A stretch of DNA of 64,000 nucleotides, taken from positions 5,602,856 to 5,666,855 of the forward strand of contig CM035359.1 of the NCBI GenBank assembly GCA_020137815.1. Direction: 5' to 3'. Below are positions 1 to 12,248 of this stretch, piece after piece; within the stretch, counting starts at the first letter, position 1, and every line of letters starts with the position of its first letter. The position numbers and the translations under genes were made by a program. The DNA is from Hormiphora californensis. Its lineage: Eukaryota > Ctenophora > Tentaculata > Cydippida > Pleurobrachiidae. The notes beneath the pieces are model-generated. The model ran no database searches. It worked only from the letters and a program-made list of their open reading frames with translations, and was not told the origin of the DNA.

Positions 1-293
1 TACACCCCTCTATCATTGCACAGCATATAATATTCGGCCGCTACTGAACCCTTTGGAGATAAAATAGAATATATGCCACTAAGATCCCCTCCAGCACCTC
101 CCAGTTACTTCATACCCGAAATAATGCTGCCCTGTGATTGGCTGATGTGTTTTAAGAACTGTACTCTGATTGGTAGATAGCTGGGAAGGAGCGCTCCTAT
201 TGGTCAATGTTACAAAACAGCAGCTGACTAACTGAGCGATAGTTTTACGTACGATGGTTACAGCTCAGCAAGGTTACATGGTTGTATATGGGA

Positions 294-295
294 CT

Positions 296-333
<38 letters not shown>

Positions 334-535
334 ACAATAGAGAGGAGAAGAAGAGAGAGAGACTCTCCGACTCCTTCGTCCTTCGCTCTCCCGCTCGAGG
401 CTTTCTCCTTCTCTCTTCTCCCCGCTCTTTTCTTCTCTCTCTCTCTCTCTCCCCGCCCCCCTCGGCGCATTGCTCTCTCGCCGCCTCATCTCCCTCTCGC
501 CCCAGCTCTTTTCCGCTCTCGCTCCCCTCCCTTTT
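294..535. repeat. GA/CT microsatellite tract
   Basis: GAGAGATA-type repeats pass into CTCT-rich sequence. Reading frames here are Arg/Glu- or Ser/Leu-only and do not look like genes. No gene is seen in 1-570. Confidence 0.8.
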
Positions 536-570
536 GGTTTCCTCTCCCTATGGGTCGCTCTCCTATACTT

Positions 571-1150
571 ACCGTGAGACGGAAAGAGTTTTGCAGTTAA
601 CTGTTAACAGTGTGCACGGCTCTAGTTGCTGCACGTTGCCCCTCGCAACTGAAGAGGTTACACAATTATTGTGACATAACAACGTGACATCCGGGGATTT
701 TACCTTGGTTTTTTCTGGTGTTTTCCCACCTCCCCCTCTCCCCCCATACAGCATTTCCCGGCGGGGGGGGGGAATGAAAAGAAAACCTACGGGCAGATAC
801 TTGCCTAGCTCGACCCCCTTTTTAACTAGTTTGAACAAAACAACGTCCCGATGTGACAGAAAGTGTTTTTGCTGGTGCTACCAAACCCCCTTAAAACCCC
901 CCCTAGTGCGAGGGTGTAGACCTACGCCTCTCACATTTTGCTCATCGTCCCTGAAGAGAAAGCTAGGATCGCCTATACGAAGTTGCTATTGGGGAGATCT
1001 TGATCTAACTATAATAGTACTTAGTCATACAATATAATTGTGGGGGCATACCGACCTACGTTTGGGATATCTGCCGTTGGATACTTCTATAATAACACTG
1101 ATCGCACTAAACATTCTATACTTTGCAATTAGAAAAAAAATTTAGATTGT
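571..1150 (+). repeat. left copy of a direct duplication flanking the gap
   Basis: This stretch matches 1560-2122 nearly base for base, for example the shared GTGCACGGCTCTAGTTGCTG and GCAATTAG near the end. It carries extra bases in homopolymers (more G, C, T and A runs). That error style suggests a low-quality second representation of the same locus rather than a biological duplication. Confidence 0.85.
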
Positions 1151-1223
1151 TCTGGCGGATGGAATTCACTGGGGTTTTGGGGTAACAAAAGGGGTTGGGC
1201 AGGAGGGTATATACTTGTTTCAG

Positions 1224-1323
1224 NNNNNNNNNNNNNNNNNNNNNNNNNNNNNNNNNNNNNNNNNNNNNNNNNNNNNNNNNNNNNNNNNNNNNNNNNNNNN
1301 NNNNNNNNNNNNNNNNNNNNNNN
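1224..1323. other. assembly gap of exactly 100 N
   Basis: One hundred consecutive N characters, the conventional size for a gap of unknown length. It lies between the two copies of the duplication and next to GA microsatellite. Confidence 0.99.
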
Positions 1324-1324
1324 G

Positions 1325-1363
<39 letters not shown>

Positions 1364-1500
1364 GAGAGAGAGATAGAGAGAGATAGAAACAGCGAGGAGG
1401 GAGGAGAGGAGAGGAGAGAGAGAGAGTAGAGAGAGAGAGAGAGAGAGAGAGACGAGAGAGAGGAGAGAGTGAGAGAGAGAGAGAGAGAAAGATATAGACG
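1324..1500. repeat. GA microsatellite after the gap
   Basis: (GA)n with scattered interruptions, a likely cause of the failed join at the gap. Confidence 0.85.
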
Positions 1501-1559
1501 GAATAGAAGGAAAGATATTTTAAGGATATATCTAAACTATTCATAGGGCGAGGATATAC

Positions 1560-2122
1560 TACGGAGACGGATAAGAGTTTGCAGTAACTGTTAACAGTGT
1601 GCACGGCTCTAGTTGCTGCACGGTGCCCCGAACTGAAGAGGTTACACAATTATTGTGACATAACAACGTGACATCGGCATTTACCTTGTTCTGTTGCACC
1701 TCCCCCCCCCCCCAATACAGCATTTACCCGGGCGGGGGGGGGGGGATGAAAATGAGAAACATACGTCAGATACTTGCCTAGCTCGACCCCCTTTTTCACC
1801 AGTTTGAACAAAACAACGTCAGATGTGACAGAAAGTGTTTGTTGCTGGTGCTACCACCCCTTATACCCCCATAGTGCGAGGGTGGTAGACAGCTAGCGCC
1901 TCTCACAGTTTTGCTCATACAGTCCCTGAAGAGAAAGCTAGGATCGCCTATACGAAGTTGCTATTTAATTGGGGAGATCTTGATCTAACTATAATAGTAG
2001 CTTAGTCATACAATATAATTGTGGAGCATACCGACCTACGTGGCATATCTGCCGTTGGATACTTCTATAATAACACTGATCGCACTAAGCTTCTATACTT
2101 TGCAATTAGGAATTAGATTGTT
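1560..2122 (+). repeat. right copy of the direct duplication
   Basis: Cleaner counterpart of 571-1150, with shorter homopolymers. No gene is recognised in either copy. The following stretch 2123-2590 also holds no gene that I can support. Confidence 0.85.
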
Positions 2123-2597
2123 ACGTGGTGCAAGCTGTTAGATAACAGAGATGCAGGAGATATACTTGAGATACATATATTCTGAAGCAGAGATGGAGAT
2201 ATTCTACTGGAGCAGAGATATACTGGGCACTAACAGCTGAGTTGAGAAATGGCGATTGGCGAGCATATGTGATGATTGGCCGTATATATCTTGTCACATG
2301 CATGGGGGAAGCGCAAGCATGTTCCACGCCCGACCCATTTTGAACAGTTGGGTAACAGGTGATCAGTATTTTGGATCCATGTAGTATCTTCCTAGTCCAA
2401 TAAATTAATACCTTACAAGCCTTGCGTATAATGGGATGTGGACCACCAGGAGAAAGGGAGGAAAGTAAAAGCATACACACACACATACACATGGGGGATG
2501 GAGAAATCCATACACAGGGCTGTGCAACCAGCGTTCAATGGAGGCCCGTGTGCAGAAAATATAGATCAGATAGATGGGGAGAGATACATATACAGAG

Positions 2598-2815
2598 AGA
2601 GAGAGAAGGAGACGAGACGATGAGAGAAGAGAGCAGAGAGACGAGGAGTGAGGAGAGAGAGAGAAGAGAGAGAGAAGAGAGAGAAGAGGAGAGAGAGAGA
2701 AGGACGGAGAGAGAGAGGAGAGAGTAGGAGAGAAGAGAAGGAGGAGAGAGATGAGAGGAGGAGAGAGAGAGGAGAGAGAGAGAGAGAAGAGAGAAGAAGC
2801 AGAGAGAGATAGAGC

Positions 2816-2849
<34 letters not shown>

Positions 2850-2890
2850 CGAGAGGAGATAGATAGGAGAGCGGACAGAGGAGAGAGATA
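2598..2890. repeat. GAGA-rich low-complexity tract
   Basis: Almost pure purine sequence of GAGAGA/GAGGAG type. The apparent long Ser/Leu reading frame on the minus strand is only this repeat. A pyrimidine tract (CTCTCT) follows at 3040-3125. I see no gene from 2891 to 3640. Confidence 0.85.
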
Positions 2891-3642
2891 CTGGCACAAT
2901 AAAGAATGACTGACTACTGCAGCTAAGATCAAAGAGGGGTCATTTTGTGTGAAACAAAAGACGGTTCAAATTATTCTAATTTAGCATGAGATTGTTGTGG
3001 GAGGCAGGAATTATACTTCTCATGTACTCTCAAGGAGATATCTATCTCTCTCTCTCTCTCTCACTCCCTTTCTCTCTATCCCACTCTATCTCTCCCTCTC
3101 TCTCACTCTCACTATCTCTCTCCCTTCGCGAAGAGGAGGCGAAATTAACATGAGCGTTGCATGCAACACAATCTGCACACATGCACACACATTCTGTGAC
3201 ATAAAGAATTCAAGTATTTCGAGCTGAGACGGAGATATAACTCAAATCACTGCCACAAACAACAAGAATTAACATTTGGCAGTGAAATCTTCACCGGAAG
3301 CAAAATAAACTTGTTCGAACTTGCATCAAAACTCGCAATCAAATCAGGAATATTTTCAGTCATTTCAAACAATAGATTTCCCATACTATTTCCCATTCCT
3401 ATTTGCTAAGTTTAGAAAACGAATTCCAGAATTAGTATCATATAGCAATTAAAATGACTGAAATTAGGTATTTGGAAATTTTATTCAGTATCACAAACCT
3501 AAGCCTGAAGGAACTCTGTCGAGTGTCGAACAACAAAATGGGGCTCAATCGATCCTACCTCAGAATGTCTCGAATACAGCAAGGGAATCTTGGTATTGCT
3601 CATACGAAAGGATGGAGTCTGAACAAGACAAGGGCAGCTCTG

Positions 3643-4123
3643 GGGCACGAAACAGCAGACATTTGGCACGAAACAGCAGACATTGGGCACGAAACAGCAG
3701 ACATTGGGCACGAAACAGCAGACATTTGGAACGAAACAGCAGACATTTGGCACGAAACAGCAGACATTGGGCACGAAACAGCAGACATTGGGCACGAAAC
3801 AGCAGACATTTGGCACGAAACAGCAGACATTGGGCACGTAACAGCAGACATTGGACACGAAACAGCAGACATTGGGCACGAAACAGCAGACATTGGACAC
3901 GAAACAGCAGACATTTGGCACGAAACAGCAGACATTGGGCACGAAACAGCAGACATTTGGCACGAAACAGCAGACATTGGGCACGAAACAGCAGACATTG
4001 GGCACGAAACAGCAGACATTGGGCACGAAACAGCAGACATTGGGCACGAAACAGCAGACATTTGGAACGAAACAGCAGACATTTGGCACGAAACAGCAGA
4101 CATTGGGCACGTAACAGCAGACT
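3643..4123 (+). repeat. 21-bp minisatellite, about 23 copies
   Basis: Unit CACGAAACAGCAGACATTGGG, with TTTGG/TTGGG and GGCACG/GGAACG variants. Because 21 is a multiple of 3 and the unit has no stop in several frames, it reads open in three plus frames and two minus frames (units HETADIG, ARNSRHW, GTKQQTL, NVCCFVP, SAVSCPM). There is no homology, flanking exon structure or codon bias to choose one frame, so I treat it as a minisatellite and not a CDS. The flanking stretch 4124-6080 contains short GA tracts and no gene that I can support. Confidence 0.9.
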
Positions 4124-6083
4124 GGATAAATAGTTTTGTTTGTTTGTAGAATTACACGGTTTTAATTTCCCTGATTAGTGTGTAACATGATACAGGTGCT
4201 GTGCAGTGATAACAACGGACTCTGATTGGTAATTTGAGATCGCATGACAGCTCCTCATGCAGAGACAGGGCTGCAGGGTGATCAACTGTCACGTTATACC
4301 GTCCAAACTTCTGAGTGAACATGGTAATTGGACATGGTGATTCGTGGAACATTATTTATCAATTGGGTGGATTCTATACCTGCTAATTGGATGTCATCCA
4401 AATCGGTGTGTGAACTGAAAATCAAAACATCCGAGTATGCCAATATTATCTCATGAATCATGATTGATTGAGTACGGCTTTACAACAAATGACAACTTGC
4501 ACAACTAATTAACTGAGTATAAATTAGACCCCCACAAAGATCTCATCTTGGCACCTCTTCTCACCACGTGTGTTACGGAAATTGCAAGTGTTTCAGTCAT
4601 GCACTTAGCAGCCCCAGACAGATCGAGAGAAGAGTACAAATTGATATTTCGCACGTATTTCCTAGGACCTATGTTTGGCCTAACTAACTCGGATGAAGAT
4701 GTATACGAACTAAGACCCCATAACAAATGTCAAATACAGTAGCAGCAGACCGAACTAAGAACTCAAAACAAACAAAACTACTGAACATAATAGGATCTAG
4801 AGTTCAACCCGGCCGGGTGTCTGAGGTTAGACCACCAAAGATTTGCCAAGCACCCATCCCCTCACTTGAGACAGAAAAGAGAGGGGAGAGAGATATAGCG
4901 ATAGAGATAGAGAGTGAGGGGAGAGACATAACAGAGAGAGACAGAGAGAGAATTAGAGATCTCAAGCTCAGATCATGGAACCCTAGTGAACTGTGGTGAG
5001 CGATCTTTTAAACAAACACAATTACACGTCCTTCTGAGATCCAAGGTGTCAGATGCACGTGACAATACGTGTTTTGACAGTTGCTGTTGATTGCACAGCA
5101 GATAGAGGGAGAGAGAGATTGGGAGATGGAGAGAGAGCAAGGGAGAGATGAGAGAAGCGACTACTAAGAACTTTTTACCACATCAAGGTGGACACTCAAC
5201 AAACGGAAAAACTACTGAATAAACTTGCAAGCAAGAACAAAACATCGCCCTATTCAATATTTTTCTAGGCATGTTACCAGGATTCCAGCTGTCAAACTGA
5301 GCCAGAAACAACCTTGTGCAGCAAAGATCAAAATGCCATTTGAGCCAGGTATTACTAAAGTGATTTGCAGTGCGAGGTACAGTAAAACCAACCAACCAAC
5401 CATCGAAATGCTTGTGGTACGATCCTCTTTTTAAAGCCAGGAAGAAATTTAATTGTTCATACTTTCTTGACAGTGTCAAGCGACTCAAGGAAGAAAAGGC
5501 ACGGAATTGAACAGTTGGAATACCAGTATCAGTGACCACGTGGAACACTGTTATAAGACCCTATCTCTGTCTACCAAGATGTCCGGGCCACTGTTTAACA
5601 TCAATGTTTACATCAGCTACCATTATCTGAGAGTTCCTTAATTATTGAGTGATGATTACAAATGATAATTAGAGGGGGAGACTGGGTCGTCTTATAGACA
5701 CGCACACATGGATGTGATTGTGATCAACATAACAAAGAGGAAAGTGTAGAGACTGGGGGAGATGAGAGAGAGGGAGATGAGAGAGAGAGAGAGAGACCCG
5801 GGACAAGGCGAGAGAGAGAGGGAGAGACAGGCATATAATATGCAGTTAAAAGAAAAGGTAGACCCCTCTAACAATATATGTGACCCTTGTTTGTGCCCCC
5901 TCATCAACCCCTGTGTAACCGCTACCTACACTTGTTATTGAGTGTTGAGACCATCAGTGATGGACCATCACACCCAATTAGCCACGTGTCTAACAAGAGG
6001 GGCTACCCGCTACAGATACTACAGATGGGTTGCGTGTAATGAGAGGGGCTATAGACGGGTTGTGTGTAATGAGAGGGGCTATA

Positions 6084-6270
6084 CCTTATTACCGCTATAT
6101 AACGGAACCTCCTATTAGCGTACCTTTAATTAACGTACCTTTAATTAATTAACGAAAATCGGTTTGAGTGTACCATATGTTTGCTATTTTGGAAATTAAC
6201 GATACCTAAAATTAACGAAATTATTACCGATTTCGTTAATTAGAGGTTCCGTTATATAGAGGTAATAAGG
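6084..6270. mobile_element. 187-bp MITE with TA target duplication
   Basis: Terminal inverted repeats of about 29 bp start CCTTATTACCGCTATATAAC and end with the complement. TA dinucleotides flank both ends (6082-6083, 6271-6272), as in Tc1/mariner-type insertions. The flanks are two copies of a GGGTTGTGTGTAATGAGAGG repeat, so the element appears to have landed in a small tandem repeat. There is no coding capacity. Confidence 0.85.
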
Positions 6271-6550
6271 TAGATGGGTTGTGTGTAATGAGAGGGACGT
6301 TATAGATACTATATTGGTCGAGTGAGAGGGGCTTGTTATGGTCTAACCCTCCTCACGAGTCACGGTGGAAGATACGAGGGTCGAGCAAAGCAAAGAGGGG
6401 CTAGATGGGTCGGATCGCGTGTAGTGTGTACCAGTTGAGGGGAGATAAACGAGATTTTCTAAAAGGGGGTTAAAATGGTATTAGATAACAATATCAATAT
6501 GAAAATACCGGTCTCCCATGGGGGAGAAGATTAATAAATTACTGCATTGA

Positions 6551-7309
6551 TTAAAATTGATTAAATTTGGTAGAATTAAAAGTATTATATAATAAGTTAA
6601 TGTCATTGAGTTCGCTCTTATACTGCCTCGTTTTGGTCAACTTATTGCCTCTATGCCCTCTCAAGCTAATGACAGTTGTTCTGAGCAGGGTGAAGGACAA
6701 CCGCTGCCTAATGTAACGGATGGTGTCAGAGTAAGCCTGGTGCGTTTTGTCAGCAAGCAGCTTGGCAAGGCGCCTGTAGAATTTTTCTGCCTCGTTGCCC
6801 AGGGCACCAGTTACTGAAAACACGAGTGGGCAAAAACAACTCTGTTCAACCTCAAGGACACGTTCGTTATAGCAGCGTTTTTTCTCGTCCTCGTGTCGTT
6901 TCAGAGCTGTATCAAGAGGAATGGCACAGTTTGTAGGAGCCAATGGGTTGAAGATGCGCACATCTGTGTAAATTTTGTCCATGGGAAGCCAAAAATCCCT
7001 GGCAGCAACATCAAGGCGAGCATCATTTGCAGTGTTTGCTGATTTCAACCGGAACGTTTCGCCAGTGATTGGGAGAAGATGGGGTTCTCTTGAAACATCA
7101 CGGCATCCCGCCTCTTTCAGCAGGTTTGCAGTAAGGTCCCGGATCTCATTATGCCGCAGCTGCACGTAACCACCAAGATGACAAGAGAGGCTGTGTTCAG
7201 TGGTGTTAGGTTTTCCACACGGACAATTTGGTGGTCTACCCTCAAGTTCCAAGCAGTAGCGGAGGGACATGGAGTCCCAGAACTCCTGTTTGTTCAGATT
7301 GAACCTATG
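6551..7309 (-). mobile_element. retrotransposon polyprotein C-terminal fragment
   Basis: An open minus-strand frame of about 250 codons ends at 6551. Its sequence follows the layout of a protein tail that recurs in invertebrate reverse-transcriptase-containing retroelements: a LNKQEFWD segment, a cysteine/histidine cluster CPCGKPNTTEHSLSC, then RHNEIRDLTANLL, a DVRIFNPLAPTN motif, HEDEKKRCYNERV and a final LVFSVTGALG region. The upstream reverse transcriptase is missing: homology stops near 7309-7325, so this is a 5'-truncated, dead copy. A methionine at 7270 is internal to the domain and not a real start. The exact retroelement clade cannot be told from this piece. Confidence 0.8.
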
Positions 7310-8758
7310 TTCCTGGAGTGGGAGAGGAGGGGAGATAAACCGTAGATAGGCTATGTAGTAATATAGATCTAACGATCAGGTGTGTATCAATATCATGGCT
7401 GGAAAACCAAAATCAAAACTGTCGAAGCTGTATTGACATGTCAAATAGTTTTTTTTTGTTCAAACCCGGGGCGCGTGGAGGGAGGGTCGAATAAGGCAAC
7501 AAATAGTAAGGGTGCTCAAGACGCACAGATCACATCAGATCTATGACCTAACTAGGATCATCACACGCTGACAAGCATGAAACTATGACGTCATACAATC
7601 TGGTGACGTGTGTTTAGCAGTTGCAGCTTAGTAGTATGCCGGTAGGGTGTGTTGTCGAGACTGAGGCTCTGTGAACTGAGTATGGACATGATTCTTATTC
7701 GATGCAGCCTAAAAATGTTAAAAGTGAAGCATCAAAAAATTGTTGAATGCACATGGAAGCATCAAACGAAAACTGTTGAAAACCCCCGAAAAACAGTTCT
7801 AACCTCCAAGAACTTAGAACAAATACAGTGCATGAACCCGGGTTGTTGCAGCACACCAGGACTGAAAATAAGAGGAAGTGAAAACAACGCCTGTGGGTTG
7901 TTTACACGGCCTGTGATCAAATTATAGTGATACCCGACTGAGCTGTGATTGGTCAGTTTCTATCACGTGACATTAATTCCTGGATTCCTATTGGTTGGTT
8001 CCTATCATGGATCCTTGTTTAGTGTTTGAGATCAGGGCAGATAGAGATAGCCGGGATGTAATCTCTGATCATGAACACCATTTCAAACTCGTAGTGCTAA
8101 TTTGGAACTTACTAACTACCCTTCTGATCTCTCCCAGTCTCTCGTTAGGATTCACTACCCGGCTCTATCGGCGAACACAAACCCTTTATCTCTACGATTG
8201 AGATTGGCCGTTAGGAGAACAGTTTCAGCAGACTTTAGTACGGGGGTGTGGGATCAAAATGCAAACATACTGAATACAATGCACGGAGTATCTGTACACG
8301 CATTGTACAAGCAGTGCAATCAGAGGGTCGATTTAAAGACAGAGAGTCTTGAACGAGAGAGAGAGAGAAGGAGAGAGAAAGAGAGAGAAGGGAGAGAGAG
8401 AAGGGAGGGAGAGTGAGAGAGGCGTGTGTTCTGTACACTCAATGAATGCTTGACGATGAAAAATAAAGGTCAAAATATACACAAATGTCACATATTGTTA
8501 GCTTTGGAGGATGAGGACCAGGTTCTCACTGAACTAAACTTAATCTTTGGAATATGAGCTTATTTATTGTAGTTAATAAAAGAAAAGGAACACGGGTTCT
8601 GACCCATGGAAACTGCTTCTACTCGTATAAATCTAGACATGAGCTATCTAGCAAGTTCTCTAAAACATGTGTTCTGCTGCAGTTGATCGACACGAGGAGA
8701 GTGGAGATTTATTTAGACTACTTCACACACGTGTTCAATGTGTGTTTTTTTGTTTATA

Positions 8759-9865
8759 CCGCGTGGCCCAAATTAAAGGGAGGGTACGTTGGCCTTCTTT
8801 TCACCCAGAAGTTTAATTTCAATCACTCTGATATTTTGACACAATGTCTGCATGGTTACTCATTCGAGGAATCCGAAGTTTTAGCCCTCTGGATAAAAGT
8901 TCATTTTTTTCGACCGAATGAACATTGAATGAACACCAATATGGGACCATATTTCGGTACCAAAGTTTCACAAATTTGTTTGGCTATCGATTTCCTTTCG
9001 AACGGGACCAGTTTGAAATCAATTGGATCACCACAAGAATCACAGTGATCCGTTTTCTAAGCCTAGGGTAAGTCATGTGATCCCCATCAAATTATGACGT
9101 GTTAGCAAGAGAGCTTACATTTTAACGGATGCTGTATCGGTACACCATCCTCATTAGCAGACGTGATACGTGATACTCGTCCGTTACACCTGCTTATTGG
9201 CACTTAGTAATGACGCTATCGTCTCATTAGGTGTCAGATGACCAAACCTAGGGTTAGATAACTAGACACTGTGTCTCTTGTGGTGGTCCAATCGAGCTCA
9301 AATTAGTCGCGTTTGAAAAGAAATCGATACCCGAAGGCGACTGTGAAATTCTAGTTCCAAAAAGCATTCCTGTTTTCAAGTTCATTCAGGATTCATTCCA
9401 GTCGGAAAAATGAATTTTAAGATAGAGAGCTTAAATTCCGGCTAACATCAAAATTGATCAAGTGTAGTGGCCATACAGATTTTTAGCGCCTGAGTTTACC
9501 GATTTCTGGTCAAAACAGGTCAAAATCGATGTTTGGTAAAAAATATCATCTTTAAATAACTTATTTCACCCACTAAACTTGATTCAATTTTAATAAAACT
9601 TCAGATTGCCATTTGTTGATACTTGTTCTATTGTATGGCGGTTTTTTAAATAATAAAATCGAATTTAATCAAGAGAAAACCTCAAAAAACCCGAAAAACG
9701 AAAAATTGAGTTCATTAATGAACTTTCAATTTTTATGATTTGAAACTTCGGATTCCTCGAATGAGTACCCATGCAGACATTGTGTCAAAATATCAGAGTG
9801 ATTGAAATTAAACTTCTGGGTGAAAAGAAGGCCAACGTACCCTCCCTTTAATTTGGGCCACGCGG
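8759..9865. mobile_element. 1.1-kb foldback element with TA target duplication
   Basis: The outer arms of about 122 bp are near-perfect inverted repeats (CCGCGTGGCCCAAATTAAAG at the left end, its complement at the right), flanked by TA at 8757-8758 and 9866-9867. The interior is a diverged inverted repeat around 9312 that includes a GGACCACCACAAG-like motif on both sides. No transposase remains, so it is non-autonomous. The open frame 8554-8928 runs across its left edge and is not a gene. Confidence 0.85.
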
Positions 9866-9867
9866 TA

Positions 9868-12248
9868 AAATACCTATTCACCAAGATTAGTTTGGGTTCT
9901 TCAATTTGATTGGTTCCCCAGAGTCACGTGATTAGAATGCTGTAATCTGATTGGCTGATGCCTTGTTTAATAGTCCCACAGTAGGGTGGAGCAATCAGTT
10001 GGAGTGGGGCTTTGTGATTGATGATGGAGTGGGTTTGTACACAACTGCAGAGTGATTAGGCAGTGCAGCTGCGAGAGAACTGCAATGGGGTGAGAACCAT
10101 GTCGCGGAGAGAACTAGATTAGAAGACTCAAAGAGAATGCTCAGTGCCAACCCGGGTGTGAAAGGTTCGGTTTGCTACGATCTCTTTCGTGCACCCAAAC
10201 TAAAAGAATAAAATTCAGGAAACCCACAAGTCGGTCCAACAGTTATGTCCCCCGCCCCAACGCTACACCTCAATTTGCCCTAGAACTCACCCAGCTAGAA
10301 CCCCAGGAGATGCATTATCAGATTATAAGAAACTACAACGTACTATCATAGCGGGAGAAGGAGTTCATTTCACTTAGATCTGTCACAATCACTCATTTTA
10401 ATATTCCAAGCTTCATTTCCCCATCTCTCACTCCATCTCTCTTTCAGTTTATCCCTCTCTCACTCTTTCTCTCACTCTATGTCTCTAATAGAGATATAGA
10501 TATAGATAGCGCTTCTCTCTATCCCTCACTATTTCCCCATCTTTCCTGAGATCTCCATTTCCTGTCACCCTACTACACATCTAGATTATGAGCCAGAACG
10601 GTAATTGAAAAACGAAAATGAGCATCTGTCACTTGAAGAATTGAATGCAGCCCCCTCGCACTTTGAGCTAACATACAGAATTAAACAGAATTAAACTGAA
10701 TTAAACAGAATTAAACAATTAAAGATCATAACACTAATACTGTGTTGTTAGATCCTAATTCCTTAATTCCTAACATATTCAGACGGCCCTAATCCTTGAC
10801 TTATATTCAAATCTTACCTCGGTAGTAGATCGAGATTTGACTGCAATAAACAATGAAAATTAGACAATTTGTGTATCTCACATTCTGTGAGGGTTCGGTA
10901 GAGCAAGAGCCAACTGACAAGGGCAGGGTAGTGAGGTAAAGCAGACTCAACCAAGAACTCTCGAGATCTTGTATGATATGGAGGAGCTCAGTATATTGCC
11001 GAGAGAGAGAGAGGAAATTAAATGTAATTCGTGCATGCTAGATACCAATCAGACAGGCATCATGATAGTCTCATCTTATGACAGTGACTGAAATATTAAT
11101 ACAAGGGAAGAGGGTCTACCGAAACGTGCTGTCTATCACCGCTCTATTGTCAAGCATAATTGACAAGCTTTAGGCATAATCTTTACAGTTTACAGTTATA
11201 TGACATGGGCCATCAAAGCTCCACAATCCACTATGTGGTCATGTCCGATAGGATTGAAATCCTCAACCCCCGAATATGAATGTAAAACTAAATGATTTCG
11301 ATATCACAAACACCGCCAGCAAGAAACTAAAAAGTAAAAGCTAAGAGCTCAGAGCTAAAATCCATTTCTAGGAAGAGAATACCATCTGTATCTGTTGAGG
11401 AAGAGGTGGAGGAGGCACCCCTTACTCAGCAAATAAATAAAAGCTGCATCTGGCAAAAGTGAGCCACTTTTGGATATTTTAGGTTTGAGATCGAGAGTGT
11501 CGAGCAAGTCACAGCTACATCATATCTGCACTGTATTCCGATCAAGCTAAGTTGGGTTGCCGTGGGCCAGATACTGATAAAAAACAGCTCGTACACGTAA
11601 GTTACAAATTACAATGTGACAGTGACACTGCCACTGCACTATGAGTATGACTAACAAAACTGAAACTAAAACTTGATGGAATCAACGAGAATGCATTCGA
11701 ATGAGACTGCAACTGATCAGATACGGAGTCATGCCTGACACTGACAGGAGAAGACGTGTTGTCGCGTGTAACATAAGAAATGAGGAACTGAAGGAGAGAG
11801 CCGAGAGCGCTCATTGTTGATATCTCTTATCAGTATCTCTCTGCGCGGCTCACACTGCACGTGCGCCCAGAAGCTCGAACTCCACTTTCAATATCAAATT
11901 CAATTTCTTGATTCTCGAAATGATTTTAGACATACAATTACATATTCGTGTACTTGTTTACTGGTACTGGTTTTAATTTAACTGTCCTAGTTAGTATTAT
12001 GTTGATTTTTTTAAACGAATTCTAAGCTTTTTTGTGGATGGCGCGAAAAAATAAAAAGTAATTTGCAAAGGTACGCGCGCGTCAGCCTTGTTTAGAAAAC
12101 GCGCGGCGCAGCGAACAATCAAACTGAAAGTTTTTTGAGGTGGGTTTTCTTTCTTTGTTCGTTTTTTTTTCTTCAGATTTTCATTTTTCACAGTCGAAAC
12201 GAACAGAAAACGCTCCATTTGAAATACTAAAACGCAAAAGAATTTACC
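9868..12248. other. gene-free stretch upstream of the aldo/keto reductase
   Basis: No coding region is recognised. It contains short CT tracts (10420-10550) and four to five copies of an ACAGAATTAA-type repeat at 10676-10720. Immediately before the reductase it holds a polypyrimidine run ending TTCTTCAG near 12175 and another AG at 12191, which could be splice acceptors for a leader or short 5' exon. Confidence 0.5.

Noticed and set aside
684-1037. 117-codon plus frame
   Set aside because: It lies in the degraded copy of a duplicated non-coding segment; the clean copy at 1560-2122 does not keep the frame.
3643-4123. CRISPR-like regular repeats
   Set aside because: Units are directly abutting with no unique spacers, and the DNA is eukaryotic. 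It is a minisatellite. The same applies to 37725-37862.
5183-5548. 121-codon minus frame
   Set aside because: No recognisable motif, no splice context and irregular composition; probably chance.
8554-8928. 124-codon plus frame
   Set aside because: It straddles the edge of a foldback transposon and has no homology that I can name.
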